Counted from the first letter of the stretch, positions 48,844 to 58,403 are shown. The stretch: 64,000 bases of DNA from Pseudarthrobacter oxydans (GCF_030812335.1 NZ_JAUSSN010000011.1:1-64000); one strand, 5' to 3'. Notes: generated by a model from the sequence alone, not told the origin. Numbers and translations: made by a program.

Positions 48844-49862
48844 GCGGGGCCGCCGTCGTCCAGCACGTACGCCCGGAGCCAGCGGGCCAGCCGGGCGTAG
48901 GCGTCGGCGCGGACGCGCGGGGCGGACAGGAACACATCATGCAGGGCGCCGTCGATCCGTTCGAGCGTGACGGTCCGGCCCAGGCTGAGCGCCCGCAGGG
49001 CGATGGTGTTGACGTCCAGGACCGCGTCGGTGCGCCGCATGGACTCCTTCCAGAACATCCCGGTGGCGCTGGCTCCGGAGATCAGCACCAGAATGGGGAC
49101 GTCGATGTTCAGTCCCCGCGCCACCCGCGACTGCCCGCTGAGGACCGCGCTCAGCCACCCGGCCCGGACCGGGAACGCCCGGGGCGGGCGGTAGTTGTCA
49201 TCCAGGGTCCATTCGCCCTCCGCGGCGCTGCTGATGCTGCGCCAGTAAAAGCCGCGTTCGGGCAGCCGGATGACGGCTTCGGGCCGGAACCGCGCGAGCG
49301 GCTCCACCATCGTCCGCGCCGCGCGGCGCACGGCCGGACTGCCGTGCATTTCCAGCCACGGGCTGTCGAGGATCAGCTGCGAGACCATGCCCGGATGCCG
49401 GCTGGCCCACAGCGCGGCGATCAGCCCGCCGGTGGAGTGCCCCATCAGTGCCACCGTCGGCGCGGCTTCAGCGTCGGAGTGCAGGGAGGCGATGATGCCA
49501 ATCGCCGCGGTGATCTCGGCGTCGTAGTCGTCCAGGTCGGCCACATAGCCGCCGGGTGCGCCGGCGTGGAGGCTCCGCCCGTGGTTGTGCATGTCAAGGG
49601 CGAAGAACGCGAAGCCCTGGCCGGTCCAGAATTCGGCGAGTTCCTCGTTGAAGAAATAGTCACTCCAGCCGTGCAGGAACAGCACGGCGCGGGGCCGGCC
49701 CCCGCCGGCTTCACCCTTTCCGGCCGGAGCCCCGCCGGCGGCAGTCCCTGCGCCGGGAACGTGCCGCACCAGCGTGGCGGTCCGCTCGACGCCGTCGGGC
49801 CCGGCGGCCGCGACGGTGCAGGCCTCGAAGTCGTCGCCGAGGATATCGGGCACCCAGTCCAT
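48840..49862 (-). CDS. Alpha/beta hydrolase (serine aminopeptidase-like), copy 1 of a tandem pair
   Basis: A 340-residue Hydrolase_4-type enzyme. It has AVLFLHGWSDYFF, LDMHNHGRSL, the nucleophile elbow LMGHSTGGLIAAL and the catalytic His in ALHDVFLSAPRV. It matches its downstream neighbour motif by motif (HGW-DYF, GRSL, GHS-GGL, W-S/AVL-G-V, HDxFLS), so the two come from a tandem duplication. ATG 49862 is 67 bp from divergent pyrD. Probably an esterase or lipase of unknown substrate. Confidence 0.87.
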   Translation of the reverse strand: MDWVPDILGDDFEACTVAAAGPDGVERTATLVRHVPGAGTAAGGAPAGKGEAGGGRPRAVLFLHGWSDYFFNEELAEFWTGQGFAFFALDMHNHGRSLHAGAPGGYVADLDDYDAEITAAIGIIASLHSDAEAAPTVALMGHSTGGLIAALWASRHPGMVSQLILDSPWLEMHGSPAVRRAARTMVEPLARFRPEAVIRLPERGFYWRSISSAAEGEWTLDDNYRPPRAFPVRAGWLSAVLSGQSRVARGLNIDVPILVLISGASATGMFWKESMRRTDAVLDVNTIALRALSLGRTVTLERIDGALHDVFLSAPRVRADAYARLARWLRAYVLDDGGPA

Positions 49863-49929
49863 GGCTTCATGCTAGCGCCCGGTGGCCTGCGGGTTTGGTC
49901 TGGGCGCCCGGAACCGCAAAACTAGAGCC

Positions 49930-51003
49930 ATGCGCGTATATCCGACCTTCTTCCGGCTGGCCTTCTCATGGATGGACGCCGAACGCGCCCACAAGATCGG
50001 CTTCAAGGCCATCCGGCTCGTCCACTCCTGCGGCGCCGGACGGGTGCTGCAGAAGTTCACCGCCCCGGCGGCGTCCCTCCAGACCCAGGCGTTCGGCCTG
50101 ACGTTCCCCTCCCCGTTCGGCCTGGCGGCCGGATTCGACAAGGAGGGCCACGGGATTGAGGCCCTCACCGAGCTGGGGTTCGGCCATGTCGAGGTCGGCA
50201 CCATCACCGGGCAGGCCCAGCCCGGGAACCCCGCGCCGCGGCTCTTCCGCCTGGTCGAGGACCGTGCCGTGATCAACCGGATGGGTTTCAACAATGACGG
50301 CGCCGCCGCCGTGGCGCCCCGCCTGAAGTCCGCCCGCGCCGCCCTGCAGCGCCGCCACCCCGGCGTCCGCCCGGTGATCGGAGTCAACATCGGCAAGAGC
50401 AAGGTCGTGGAACTTGAAGACGCCGTGGCCGACTACCTGGTCAGCGCCCGCAGCCTCGCGCCCGCCGCCGACTACCTCGTGGTCAACGTCAGCTCCCCGA
50501 ACACCCCGGGCCTGCGGCTGCTGCAGGATGTCGAAACCTTGCGCCCGCTGCTGACCGCCGTGGGGGAGGCGGCGGACCAGGCGTCCGGACGCCACGTTCC
50601 GCTGCTGGTCAAGATTGCCCCGGACCTCAGCGATGAGGACATCGACGACGTCGCCCGCCTGGCACTGGACCTGAACCTGGACGGTATCATCGCGACCAAT
50701 ACCACCGTCGCCCGCGCCGGGCTCTCCTCCAGCGCCGACAAGGTGGCGGCGTGCGGTGCCGGAGGGCTGTCCGGCGCACCGCTGAAGCGGCGGTCGCTGG
50801 AGGTGCTCGCCCGGCTGAAGGCGGCCACCGGTGGCAGACTGACCCTGGTTTCCGTGGGCGGCGTCGAAACCGCGCAGGACGTCCAGCAACGGCTCGACGC
50901 CGGCGCCACCCTCGTGCAGGGATACACGGCGTTCCTCTATGAAGGACCGTTCTGGGCCGCCCGGATCAACCGGCTCCTCGCGAAGCACCCGTCCCGGCGC
51001 TGA
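49930..51003 (+). CDS. pyrD: Dihydroorotate dehydrogenase (quinone), class 2
   Basis: A 357-residue FMN enzyme of pyrimidine synthesis that oxidises dihydroorotate to orotate and reduces membrane quinone. The N-terminal amphipathic membrane-association helix (VYPTFFRLAFSWMDAERAH) marks class 2. FGLAAGFDKEGH, the catalytic Ser loop VNVSSPNTPGLRLLQ, and GVNIGKSK are present, as is the FMN phosphate site near VSVGGVETAQD. ATG 49930 is used. The stop codon lies in the first copy of a 40-bp tandem repeat. Confidence 0.96.
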   Translation: MRVYPTFFRLAFSWMDAERAHKIGFKAIRLVHSCGAGRVLQKFTAPAASLQTQAFGLTFPSPFGLAAGFDKEGHGIEALTELGFGHVEVGTITGQAQPGNPAPRLFRLVEDRAVINRMGFNNDGAAAVAPRLKSARAALQRRHPGVRPVIGVNIGKSKVVELEDAVADYLVSARSLAPAADYLVVNVSSPNTPGLRLLQDVETLRPLLTAVGEAADQASGRHVPLLVKIAPDLSDEDIDDVARLALDLNLDGIIATNTTVARAGLSSSADKVAACGAGGLSGAPLKRRSLEVLARLKAATGGRLTLVSVGGVETAQDVQQRLDAGATLVQGYTAFLYEGPFWAARINRLLAKHPSRR

Positions 51004-51066
51004 GCCGCCCTACACCGCACCGACCACACCCGTCCCGGCGCTGAGCCGCCCTGCACCGCACCGACC
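50986..51066 (+). repeat. 40-bp tandem duplication spanning the pyrD stop codon
   Basis: Copy 1 is 50986-51025 and copy 2 is 51027-51066, one base apart (41-bp period), with a single A/G difference. Copy 1 contains the last five codons and TGA of pyrD, so copy 2 repeats the gene end in the spacer. Confidence 0.9.
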
Positions 51067-51093
51067 GTCCCCGGCTGCCGGGGGGACGACAAA

Positions 51094-51120
51094 GCCCCCG
51101 GCAGTCAGACTGCCGGGGGC
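51094..51120. terminator. Bidirectional terminator between pyrD and the DUF3043 gene
   Basis: GCCCCCGGCAGT and ACTGCCGGGGGC form a perfect 12-bp stem with loop CAG. On the minus strand it is followed by TTT, so it serves the DUF3043 gene well; on the plus strand it closes pyrD. Confidence 0.85.
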
Positions 51121-51139
51121 CCTGTGTTGATGGCGTGAG

Positions 51140-51739
51140 TCAGGCGGGGTATTCGCCGCGTTTGACGAGGGGCTTGGGAAGGCGCAGGCGGCGGAACTGC
51201 AGCGAACGCATGGAGCCGTACCAGACGGTGCCGCGTTCCACGTCCCCGAACTTCTCCTCCAGGCGCTTCTTGAGCTTCCGGGACAGGATAAAGACGTCGA
51301 CGAAGACCGCCAGGAACATCACCCAGAACCCGCCCAGGACGTAAATCATCTGTTCGCTGGTGGACGGGACGAGGAGTGAGACGATCACGAAAATGAGCGC
51401 GCCGAACATCAAATATTCGCCGAGGCTGAAGCGGGCGTCCACGTAGTCACGGGCGAAGCGCTTCTGCGGGCCCTTGTCGCGCAGCGGCAGGAACCTCTCG
51501 TCGCCGGTGTCCATGGCCTGCCGCATCTTGAGCCGCTGCTCCTGGACCGCTGCCCGCTCGGCGGCCTTCGAAGCCTTGCGGTCCTCGGGCACGAGCGGCC
51601 GTTTGCGGGCCGCCACCTGCGCGCTGCGCTTGGGCGTGGGCGCGCCCTTGCCGAGGGCGGTGTCCCGGGCTGCTGCCCCGGCCGCCTGCTGGTCAACTAT
51701 GTCCTGCGCCGATGGCGCTTCTTTTTTACGTCCAAACAC
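51140..51739 (-). CDS. DUF3043 membrane protein
   Basis: A 199-residue actinobacterial protein of unknown function. A charged N-half (about 1-110) starts VFGRKKEAPSAQ and carries Lys/Arg-rich segments such as VPEDRKASKAAERAA. RFARDYVDARFSLGEY then leads into two TM helices (LMFGALIFVIVSLLVP and LGGFWVMFLAVFVDVF). The tail is basic, with KKRLEEKFGDVERGTVWYG. GTG 51739 is chosen because the family starts with the FGRKK motif; the longer frame upstream is non-coding. It diverges from the dipeptidase gene. Confidence 0.85.
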   Translation of the reverse strand: MFGRKKEAPSAQDIVDQQAAGAAARDTALGKGAPTPKRSAQVAARKRPLVPEDRKASKAAERAAVQEQRLKMRQAMDTGDERFLPLRDKGPQKRFARDYVDARFSLGEYLMFGALIFVIVSLLVPSTSEQMIYVLGGFWVMFLAVFVDVFILSRKLKKRLEEKFGDVERGTVWYGSMRSLQFRRLRLPKPLVKRGEYPA

Positions 51740-51810
51740 CCCTTCAGAATACCCCGGTGCGGCGCGCGCGAGACCCGGCCCACAGGTCAGATGACGCGCT
51801 GTTGCCCTGT

Positions 51811-51838
51811 TTGAAGTGATCCGCGGCACCGGTAGTGT
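51811..51838 (+). promoter_or_regulatory. Promoter of the M20 dipeptidase gene
   Basis: TTGAAG (51811-51816) and TAGTGT (51833-51838) are separated by 16 bp. TAGTGT ends seven bases before ATG 51846, so the mRNA is probably leaderless; no Shine-Dalgarno is seen. Confidence 0.5.
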
Positions 51839-51845
51839 TCTGGCC

Positions 51846-53276
51846 ATGACTCCATTACCCGCGGGGAACCCGCAAACCGCCACTGCCCGGGTCGGAAATG
51901 TCGACACCGAGGCCCTCCGCCAGGCCGTTACCGAATTGTTCGACACCACGATCGCCCAGCTGACGGAGCTCGTCGCCATCCCGGGCATCGCCTGGCCCAG
52001 CTTCGACCCCGCACCGCTGAACGCCAGTGCCGACGCCGTCGCCGACCTGGTCCGTGCCAGCGGCTTCGACGAGGTCCTGATCCTGCGCTGCGACAAGGAA
52101 GACGGGACCCCGGGCGGCCCCGCCGTCGTCGCCCGCCGTCCGGCCGCCGCAGGCAAGCCGTCCATCCTGCTGTATGCGCACCACGATGTGCAGCCCACCG
52201 GAGACCTGGCGCTGTGGGAGACGGAGCCCTTCACCGCCGTCGAACGCGACGGGCGGCTGTACGGGCGCGGCGCGGCCGACGACAAGGCCGGGATCCTCGC
52301 GCACATCGCGGCCTACTCGGCCGTGACCCGGGTGCTGGGCGACGACCTGGGCCTCGGCGTGACCTTCTTCTTCGAGGGCGAAGAGGAGGCCGGCTCGCCG
52401 ACCTTCCGGACCTTCCTCGAAACCCACCGGGAACTGCTGAGCGCCGATGTGATCGTCGTGGCCGACTCCAGCAACTGGAAGGTCGGCATCCCCGCGCTGA
52501 CCACCAGCCTCCGCGGCCTGGTCGACGGCACCATCGAGGTCAAGGTCCTGGACCACGCCGTCCACTCCGGCATGTTCGGCGGCCCCGTGCTGGATGCCCC
52601 GACCCTGCTCTCCCGGCTGATCGCCACCCTGCACGATGATGCGGGCAACGTGGCGATCGCCGGGCTGGCCAGCCGGGACGACGTCACCGTTGACATCTCC
52701 GAGGAGCAGTACCGCGCCGACGCCTCGGTGCTCGACGGCGTCCGGCTCGCCGGCACCGGGACGATCGCCTCGCGGATGTGGACCAAACCGGCGCTGTCGA
52801 TCATCGGCTTCGACGCCCCGGCCGTGGACGTCGCCTCCAACACCCTCCTGCCCCGGGCACGGGCCAAGTTCAGCCTGCGGCTGGCGCCCGGACAGGATCC
52901 GGCCGAGGCGATGGACGCCGTCCGCCGGCATGTGGAAGCCAACGCGCCGTTCGGCGCCCACGTCGTCTTCACACCGGGAGAGAGCGGCAACGCCTTCCTC
53001 ACCGACACCTCCTCCAAGGCGGCCAGCGTCGCGATGTGGGCGCTCGGCGAGGCGTGGGGCGTGCCGGCCGTGGAGACCGGCATCGGCGGCTCCATTCCGT
53101 TCATCGCCGACCTGACCGAGCTGTACCCGGACGTGCAGATCCTGGTCACCGGCGTCGAGGACCCCGATTCCCGGGCGCACAGCGCGAACGAGTCCCTCCA
53201 CCTGGCGGACTTCCGGAACGCCATTGTGGCCGAAGCCCTGATGCTGGCCCGCCTGAATGAGGAAGGACTGGCCTGA
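51846..53276 (+). CDS. M20 family dipeptidase / metallopeptidase
   Basis: A 476-residue zinc peptidase of the M20 (ArgE/DapE/PepV-like) family. Metal ligands and catalytic residues are visible in order: His in LLYAHHDVQP, Asp in GRGAADDKAG, Glu-Glu in EGEEEAGSP and Asp in VVADSSNW. The lid/dimerisation domain lies in the middle. The last His is probably in DPDSRAHSANE. It splits dipeptides or related amides in the cytoplasm; exact specificity is unknown. ATG 51846 is chosen as the promoter suggests a leaderless start. Confidence 0.93.
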   Translation: MTPLPAGNPQTATARVGNVDTEALRQAVTELFDTTIAQLTELVAIPGIAWPSFDPAPLNASADAVADLVRASGFDEVLILRCDKEDGTPGGPAVVARRPAAAGKPSILLYAHHDVQPTGDLALWETEPFTAVERDGRLYGRGAADDKAGILAHIAAYSAVTRVLGDDLGLGVTFFFEGEEEAGSPTFRTFLETHRELLSADVIVVADSSNWKVGIPALTTSLRGLVDGTIEVKVLDHAVHSGMFGGPVLDAPTLLSRLIATLHDDAGNVAIAGLASRDDVTVDISEEQYRADASVLDGVRLAGTGTIASRMWTKPALSIIGFDAPAVDVASNTLLPRARAKFSLRLAPGQDPAEAMDAVRRHVEANAPFGAHVVFTPGESGNAFLTDTSSKAASVAMWALGEAWGVPAVETGIGGSIPFIADLTELYPDVQILVTGVEDPDSRAHSANESLHLADFRNAIVAEALMLARLNEEGLA

Positions 53277-53448
53277 GCGGACCGGCCGGCGGTGCGCCCC
53301 GGGGAACATCCTGCCGGCCGGGACGGTTACGTCAGGAGTTAGAGCTACAGGGCTGATCGACGTAGCATGTAGCTATAGCCCGTACCGTTCAAGTAGGGGC
53401 GGGTGCCGCGGGAGCGGCGCCGCCACCACCGTCGTTAGAAGGTAGGCC

Positions 53449-53838
53449 ATGAGCACTACAACCAATGAAAACAGCGCCGACAGCACCGCCACGGCGGGCG
53501 AGGAACTGGCAACGCACGAGGTCAAACTGACCGACGTCGCCGCCGGCAAGGTCCGCAGCCTGCTCGAGCAGGAAGGCCGCACCGATCTGCGCCTCCGCGT
53601 GGCCGTGCAGCCCGGCGGTTGCTCTGGCCTGATTTACCAGCTCTACTTCGACGAGCGGCTCCTCGACGGCGACGCCGTCCGCGACTACGACGGCGTCGAA
53701 GTTGTGGTCGACAAGATGAGCGTCCCGTACCTCAGCGGTGCCAGCATCGACTTCGAGGACACCATCTCCAAGCAGGGCTTCACCATCGACAATCCCAACG
53801 CCGGCGGCTCCTGCGCCTGCGGTGATTCCTTCCACTAA
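53449..53838 (+). CDS. erpA: Iron-sulfur cluster insertion protein (ErpA/HesB type)
   Basis: A 129-residue A-type Fe-S carrier that passes clusters to apo-proteins. The three cysteine ligands are in GGCSGLIYQ (one) and GGSCACGDSFH (C-x-C at the end). An N-terminal tail of about 25 residues is Ser/Thr-rich. AAGGTAG precedes the ATG. It stands just before ctaCDF and close to the Rieske gene qcrA, an obvious client, although the link is only by position. Its stop codon is inside the terminator stem. Confidence 0.93.
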   Translation: MSTTTNENSADSTATAGEELATHEVKLTDVAAGKVRSLLEQEGRTDLRLRVAVQPGGCSGLIYQLYFDERLLDGDAVRDYDGVEVVVDKMSVPYLSGASIDFEDTISKQGFTIDNPNAGGSCACGDSFH

Positions 53839-53863
53839 GGCCGGGCTGTCTGCCCGGCCTTAG
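53835..53863 (+). terminator. Terminator of erpA, overlapping its stop codon
   Basis: CTAAGGCCGGGC and GCCCGGCCTTAG form a perfect 12-bp stem with loop TGTCT. The TAA stop (53836-53838) is part of the left arm. Confidence 0.75.
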
Positions 53864-54037
53864 TGCCGCAGGATTCACAACGAGCGGACCCGGTAAAAAG
53901 GTCCCGACGCACGGCGCGGACATGTGGGCGAAAACTCGCGGGGAGCGGTAAGCTCTACACCGAGTAGTAAAACTTTTCGTGTGCCCTGACCGCCATTTTG
54001 CGGCCCGGGCAACAGCAACAAGTAGGAAGGGCCGTCT

Positions 54038-54910
54038 GTGAGTTCGCAGAACCGAACCGGCAGCCGACGCAAACAGATCACTACGATCACTGGCTTGGCA
54101 CTCGCCGGCGCGTTGGCTTTGACTGGATGTTCACCAGAGGTACAGAAAGGGTGGCTGCCCACCGAGCGTGGCACCACCAACCACACTGACCGCATCATGG
54201 ACCTCTGGGTCAACTCATGGATTGCCGCCCTGATCGTGGGCGTCATTACCTGGGGCCTGATGATCTGGTGCATCGTCGCCTACCGCCGCCGCAAGGGCAC
54301 CGTCGGGTTCCCGCGGCAGAACAGCTTCAACCTGCCCCTTGAGGTCTTCTACCTCACGATCCCGCTGTTCATGGTCCTGGTGTTCTTCTACTTCACCGAC
54401 CGCGACCAGCAGGCGATTGACAACCGCGCCGAGCCGGCCGACGTCGTCGTTGACGTCCGCGGCAAGCAGTGGGCGTGGGACTTCAACTACAAAAAAGGCG
54501 ACGTCATCCGCGAGGATGTCCACGAAGCCGGCGTCCAGGCGCACCTCACCGGCGAGGAAGTGGACAAGGAAAAGCTGCCCACCCTGTACCTCCCGGTCGA
54601 CAAGTCGGTTGACCTCGAGCTGAACGCCCGCGACGTCATCCACTCGTTCTGGGTCCCCGCCTTCCTGCAGAAGCGCGACATGATCCCCGGAAAGACCAAC
54701 TACATCAGGTTCACCCCCACCAAGGAGGGGACCTACGACGGCAAGTGCGCCGAACTCTGTGGCGAATACCACTCCGAAATGCTGTTCCGCGTGAAGGTCG
54801 TTTCCGACGCCGAATTCCAGGCGCACCTGGAGAAGCTGCGCCAGGACGGCAACACGGGCCTCCTCGGCGAAGAGTACGACCGCAACCCGGCCCCGACCGA
54901 AACCAAGTAA
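54038..54910 (+). CDS. ctaC: Cytochrome c oxidase subunit II
   Basis: A 290-residue subunit of the aa3 oxidase that carries the CuA centre and receives electrons from the bc1-bound cytochrome c. A lipoprotein signal (lipobox ALTGC near residue 31) is followed by two TM helices ([20 protein letters not shown] and the [14 protein letters not shown] helix). The cupredoxin domain has the CuA ligands in [12 protein letters not shown] (about 237-248) plus an upstream His in [13 protein letters not shown] 54038 follows AGGAAGG. First gene of ctaC-ctaD-ctaF. Confidence 0.96.
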   Translation: MSSQNRTGSRRKQITTITGLALAGALALTGCSPEVQKGWLPTERGTTNHTDRIMDLWVNSWIAALIVGVITWGLMIWCIVAYRRRKGTVGFPRQNSFNLPLEVFYLTIPLFMVLVFFYFTDRDQQAIDNRAEPADVVVDVRGKQWAWDFNYKKGDVIREDVHEAGVQAHLTGEEVDKEKLPTLYLPVDKSVDLELNARDVIHSFWVPAFLQKRDMIPGKTNYIRFTPTKEGTYDGKCAELCGEYHSEMLFRVKVVSDAEFQAHLEKLRQDGNTGLLGEEYDRNPAPTETK

Positions 54911-54920
54911 GGGGAGCGAC

Positions 54921-56645
54921 GTGGCAACTACCTATTCACAGCCCACCGGGATCCTTGAGGCTCCCGTAGTACCGAAGTCCAAGGGACGCATCGTCGTCAA
55001 CTGGATCACCACGACCGACCACAAGACGATCGGGTACATGTACCTGATCGCGTCCTTCGTGTTCTTCTGCTTCGGCGGAGTCATGGCGCTGCTGATCCGC
55101 GCCGAACTCTTCGAGCCCGGCATGCAGATCCTGCAGACCAAAGAGCAGTACAACCAGCTGTTCACCATGCACGGCACCGTGATGCTGCTGATGTTCGCGA
55201 CCCCGCTGTTCGCCGGCTTCGCCAACGTCATGATGCCGCTGCAGATCGGTGCCCCCGACGTCTCCTTCCCGCGGCTGAACGCACTGGCCTTCTGGTTCTT
55301 CCTCTTCGGTTCGACCATCGCCGTGTCCGGCTTCATCACGCCGCAGGGTGCGGCGTCGTTTGGCTGGTTCGCGTATGCGCCGCTGTCCAACACCACGTTC
55401 AGCCCGGGCGTGGGTGGTGACCTCTGGGTCTTTGGCCTGGCGCTGACCGGTTTCGGTACCATCCTCGGTGCGGTCAACTTCATCACCACCATCATCTGCA
55501 TGCGCGCCCCGGGCATGACGATGTGGCGGATGCCGATCTTCACCTGGAACATCCTCGTCACCTCCATCCTGGTCCTGATGGCCTTCCCGCCGCTGGCCGC
55601 GGCACTCTTCGCCCTCGGTGCGGACCGCCGCTTCGGAGCCCACATCTTCGACCCGGAGAACGGCGGCGCCGTCCTCTGGCAGCACCTGTTCTGGTTCTTC
55701 GGACACCCGGAGGTCTACATCATCGCCCTGCCGTTCTTCGGCATTGTCTCGGAGATCTTCCCGGTCTTCAGCCGCAAGCCGATCTTCGGCTACAAGGGCC
55801 TGGTCTACGCAACCATCTCCATCGCAGCGCTGTCCGTGACCGTGTGGGCCCACCACATGTACGTCACCGGCTCGGTCCTGCTGCCGTTCTTCTCCTTCAT
55901 GACGATGCTCATCGCCGTGCCAACCGGCGTGAAGTTCTTCAACTGGATCGGCACCATGTGGCGGGGATCGATTACCTTCGAAACCCCCATGCTGTGGAGC
56001 ATCGGCTTCCTGGCGACGTTCCTCTTCGGCGGACTGACCGGCATCATCCTGGCCTCCCCGCCGCTGGACTTCCACGTCTCCGACTCCTACTTCGTGGTGG
56101 CCCACTTCCACTACGTCGTCTTCGGCACCGTTGTCTTCGCCATGTTCGCCGGCTTCTACTTCTGGTGGCCGAAATGGACCGGCAAGATGCTCAACGAGCG
56201 CCTTGGCAAGATCCACTTCTGGATGCTGTTCCTCGGGTTCCACGGCACCTTCCTCATCCAGCACTGGCTGGGCGTTGAGGGCATGCCCCGCCGCTACGCG
56301 GACTACATGCCGCAGGACAACTTCACCTGGATGAACCAGTTCTCCACCTACGCCTCCTTCCTGCTGGGCGCCTCGCTGATCCCGTTCTTCTGGAACGTCT
56401 ACATCACCTGGCGCAGCAACGAGCGGGTCGAAGTGGATGACCCGTGGGGCTTCGGCGCCTCGCTCGAGTGGGCGACCTCCTGCCCGCCGCCGCGCCACAA
56501 CTTCACCTCGCTGCCGCGGATCCGTTCGGAGCGTCCCGCCCTGGACCTTCACCACCCCGAACTCTCCCAGTCATACACCGTCGAATCTCCTGCCCCGGCA
56601 GCAGCAACGCTCGGTAACGCCGACCAGAAGGATCAAGCCCAGTGA
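54921..56645 (+). CDS. ctaD: Cytochrome c oxidase subunit I
   Basis: A 574-residue catalytic subunit with heme a and the heme a3-CuB site where oxygen is reduced and protons are pumped. Ligand motifs are visible: [10 protein letters not shown] (heme a His), [13 protein letters not shown] (CuB His and cross-linked Tyr), [10 protein letters not shown] (CuB His pair) and [11 protein letters not shown] (heme a3/heme a His). GTG 54921 is 10 bp after ctaC. The stop overlaps ctaF by 4 bp. Confidence 0.98.
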   Translation: MATTYSQPTGILEAPVVPKSKGRIVVNWITTTDHKTIGYMYLIASFVFFCFGGVMALLIRAELFEPGMQILQTKEQYNQLFTMHGTVMLLMFATPLFAGFANVMMPLQIGAPDVSFPRLNALAFWFFLFGSTIAVSGFITPQGAASFGWFAYAPLSNTTFSPGVGGDLWVFGLALTGFGTILGAVNFITTIICMRAPGMTMWRMPIFTWNILVTSILVLMAFPPLAAALFALGADRRFGAHIFDPENGGAVLWQHLFWFFGHPEVYIIALPFFGIVSEIFPVFSRKPIFGYKGLVYATISIAALSVTVWAHHMYVTGSVLLPFFSFMTMLIAVPTGVKFFNWIGTMWRGSITFETPMLWSIGFLATFLFGGLTGIILASPPLDFHVSDSYFVVAHFHYVVFGTVVFAMFAGFYFWWPKWTGKMLNERLGKIHFWMLFLGFHGTFLIQHWLGVEGMPRRYADYMPQDNFTWMNQFSTYASFLLGASLIPFFWNVYITWRSNERVEVDDPWGFGASLEWATSCPPPRHNFTSLPRIRSERPALDLHHPELSQSYTVESPAPAAATLGNADQKDQAQ

Positions 56646-57043
56646 AAATCGAATCAAGGCTCTTCGGATTCGGAGTCTTCTTCTTCGTCCCGGTCGCGAT
56701 CATCTACGGATTCCTGACCGAATGGACCGAGTGGGTCGGCACCCTTGGTGTTCTCCTGCTCGGGGGCCTCTCGCTCATGATCGGCGCCTACCTCGCTTTC
56801 ACCGCCAAGCGCGTCGGGATGCGTCCCGAGGACCGCAGCGATGCGGAGATCCACGAGGGCGCCGGTGAACAGGGTCACTTCAGCCCCTGGAGCTGGTGGC
56901 CGCTGGTCCTCGGCCTGGCCTCGGCCGCAGGATTCCTGGGCCTGGCCATCGGGTTCTGGATCGTCTACATCGCGGCCGGTCTTGCACTGGTCGGCCTGGT
57001 CGGCTGGGTCTACGAATACAGCCGCGGAGACCACGCGCACTAA
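56642..57043 (+). CDS. ctaF: Cytochrome c oxidase subunit IV (actinobacterial type)
   Basis: A 133-residue small subunit of the actinobacterial aa3 oxidase with four hydrophobic helices (for example [19 protein letters not shown] and [20 protein letters not shown]). It ends [11 protein letters not shown]. It has no redox cofactor and supports assembly or stability of the supercomplex. GTG 56642 overlaps ctaD by 4 bp. The strong hairpin at 57071-57112 closes the operon. Confidence 0.93.
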   Translation: MKIESRLFGFGVFFFVPVAIIYGFLTEWTEWVGTLGVLLLGGLSLMIGAYLAFTAKRVGMRPEDRSDAEIHEGAGEQGHFSPWSWWPLVLGLASAAGFLGLAIGFWIVYIAAGLALVGLVGWVYEYSRGDHAH

Positions 57044-57070
57044 CGTCCGTAAGGACACATACTGACCAAT

Positions 57071-57112
57071 AACGACGGCGGGCCCCACCATTTGGTGGGG
57101 CCCGCCGTCGTT
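57071..57112. terminator. Strong hairpin after ctaF
   Basis: A perfect 20-bp stem (57071-57090 with 57093-57112; core GGCGGGCCCCACCA) with a tight TT centre. It lies between convergent ctaF and the HPr gene and can serve both. Confidence 0.85.
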
Positions 57113-57148
57113 GATGGCTGGGGAGCCCGTGCAGGGCTGCTGTGGAGC

Positions 57149-57442
57149 TCAGCGGGACCGGGCGGACTCCAACACTGCCCGGAGGCCGTCCAAGGCCGCC
57201 TCGACGTCCCTGGTGCTGCAGCGCTCCGGAATAGCGCCGGGGGCCACGGCCAGTTCCACCTTGCAACCGTACTGGAAGTCCTCGGTCATGACTTCCAGCA
57301 GCGAGCGGGCATCCACCGCCGGCCTGCCGTCCCTGCTGATGGTGACGGGCAGCCCGGTTTCCAGGACAGCGCGGACGAAAAGCGCTGCAGGCCTTGCATG
57401 CAGTCCGACGTCGGCCTGGACGACTGCGTTCCGTACTGGCAA
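57149..57442 (-). CDS. ptsH: Phosphocarrier protein HPr
   Basis: A 97-residue PTS phosphocarrier. His15 in VGLHARPAA accepts the phosphate from enzyme I and hands it to sugar-specific EIIA. The start is TTG 57442, with AAGGGAG five bases upstream. The C-terminus is a little longer than in classical HPr (about 88 residues). No other PTS gene is in the window. It diverges from a DasR-like regulator, and the operator at 57547-57558 lies between, so PTS control by that regulator is likely. Confidence 0.93.
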   Translation of the reverse strand: MPVRNAVVQADVGLHARPAALFVRAVLETGLPVTISRDGRPAVDARSLLEVMTEDFQYGCKVELAVAPGAIPERCSTRDVEAALDGLRAVLESARSR

Positions 57443-57546
57443 CGGGGCTCCCTTGTCTCAAATGGTGGCGGTGGTGGGGCCGGCGGGGAACCGGCGCATT
57501 TAAGCCTAGCCGGGGCAGCGTTCCCGGGCGAACCAAGACAAGCGGG

Positions 57547-57558
57547 TGGTCTAGACCT
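57547..57558. promoter_or_regulatory. dre-like operator (DasR/NagR type) between ptsH and the GntR gene
   Basis: TGGTCTAGACCT contains the palindrome GGTCTAGACC (57548-57557), the core of the dre consensus recognised by DasR/NagR regulators in actinobacteria. It is 105 bp upstream of ptsH and 52 bp upstream of the GntR start. Confidence 0.75.
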
Positions 57559-57609
57559 GCGGGGGTGTGGCTTAACCTTGAGGTATGACTCATTCCGGAA
57601 GGCAGCGCA

Positions 57610-58401
57610 GTGGCGGCCTCTGACGCGGCACGCATGGTCGGCGAGATCGACCGGAACAACGGCACGCCCATCTACGTCCAATTGCGGGAAATCCTCAGGA
57701 CCCACATTGTCAGTTCCTGTCCGCCCGGGTCGGCGCTGCCCTCCGAACGGGACCTCGCCGAGCGTTTTGGCCTGGCCCGGATGACGGTGCGCCAGTCCAT
57801 CGACGCCCTCGTCGGCGAGGAAGTCATCGAGCGCGTGGTGGGCCTGGGCACCTTTGTCCGGAAACCCAAGCTGGACCTGCAGGTCAAGCTGACCTCCTAC
57901 AGCGAGGAAATGCAGCGGCGCGGCATGGTCCCGGCAGCCAAGGTCCTCAGCTTCGAGCAGATCGGCGCCAGTGCCTTCCTGGCCCGGGAACTCCAGCTCG
58001 AGGAGGGGACGCCCCTGGTGCGGTTCCGCCGCCTGCTGCTGGCCGACAACGAGCCCATGAGCGTGGACGAGAACTTCATCCCGGCCCACCGCGTGCCCGG
58101 ACTGCTCGACGGCGAACCGCCCACTTCCCTCTACAACGTCCTCAGTGAACGCTACGGGCTGGTGATGGAGTGGGGGGAGGACATGATCGAGGCCACGGCC
58201 GCCTCGCCGTCCACGGCCCGCCTGCTCAACGTCGAGGTCGGTTCGCCGCTGCTGAAGATCCAGCGCCACGCCTTCGTGGCCCGCGCCATGGTGGACTACT
58301 CGGTGTCCTACTACCGGGCCGACCGCTACAAGCTCTGGGTGCCGCTGCAGCGCCCCGGCGTCCGCCCGACCCGCAACTACGCCTCCGGCTACCGCCCGTA
58401 A
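57610..58401 (+). CDS. GntR/HutC-family regulator, DasR-like
   Basis: A 263-residue transcription factor. The N-terminal winged helix has PIYVQLREILRTHIVS, LPSERDLAERFGLARMTVRQ and a wing ending GTFVRKP. The C-terminal UTRA effector domain (about 95-250) has PLVRFRRLLLADNEPM and ends AFVARAMVDYSVSYYRADRY. In DasR/NagR this domain binds glucosamine or N-acetylglucosamine phosphates. The dre-like site upstream and the divergent HPr gene support the DasR assignment. GTG 57610 is used; ATG at 57634 is an alternative. It is followed by the palindrome at 58404-58468. Confidence 0.88.
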   Translation: MAASDAARMVGEIDRNNGTPIYVQLREILRTHIVSSCPPGSALPSERDLAERFGLARMTVRQSIDALVGEEVIERVVGLGTFVRKPKLDLQVKLTSYSEEMQRRGMVPAAKVLSFEQIGASAFLARELQLEEGTPLVRFRRLLLADNEPMSVDENFIPAHRVPGLLDGEPPTSLYNVLSERYGLVMEWGEDMIEATAASPSTARLLNVEVGSPLLKIQRHAFVARAMVDYSVSYYRADRYKLWVPLQRPGVRPTRNYASGYRP

Positions 58402-58403
58402 CT

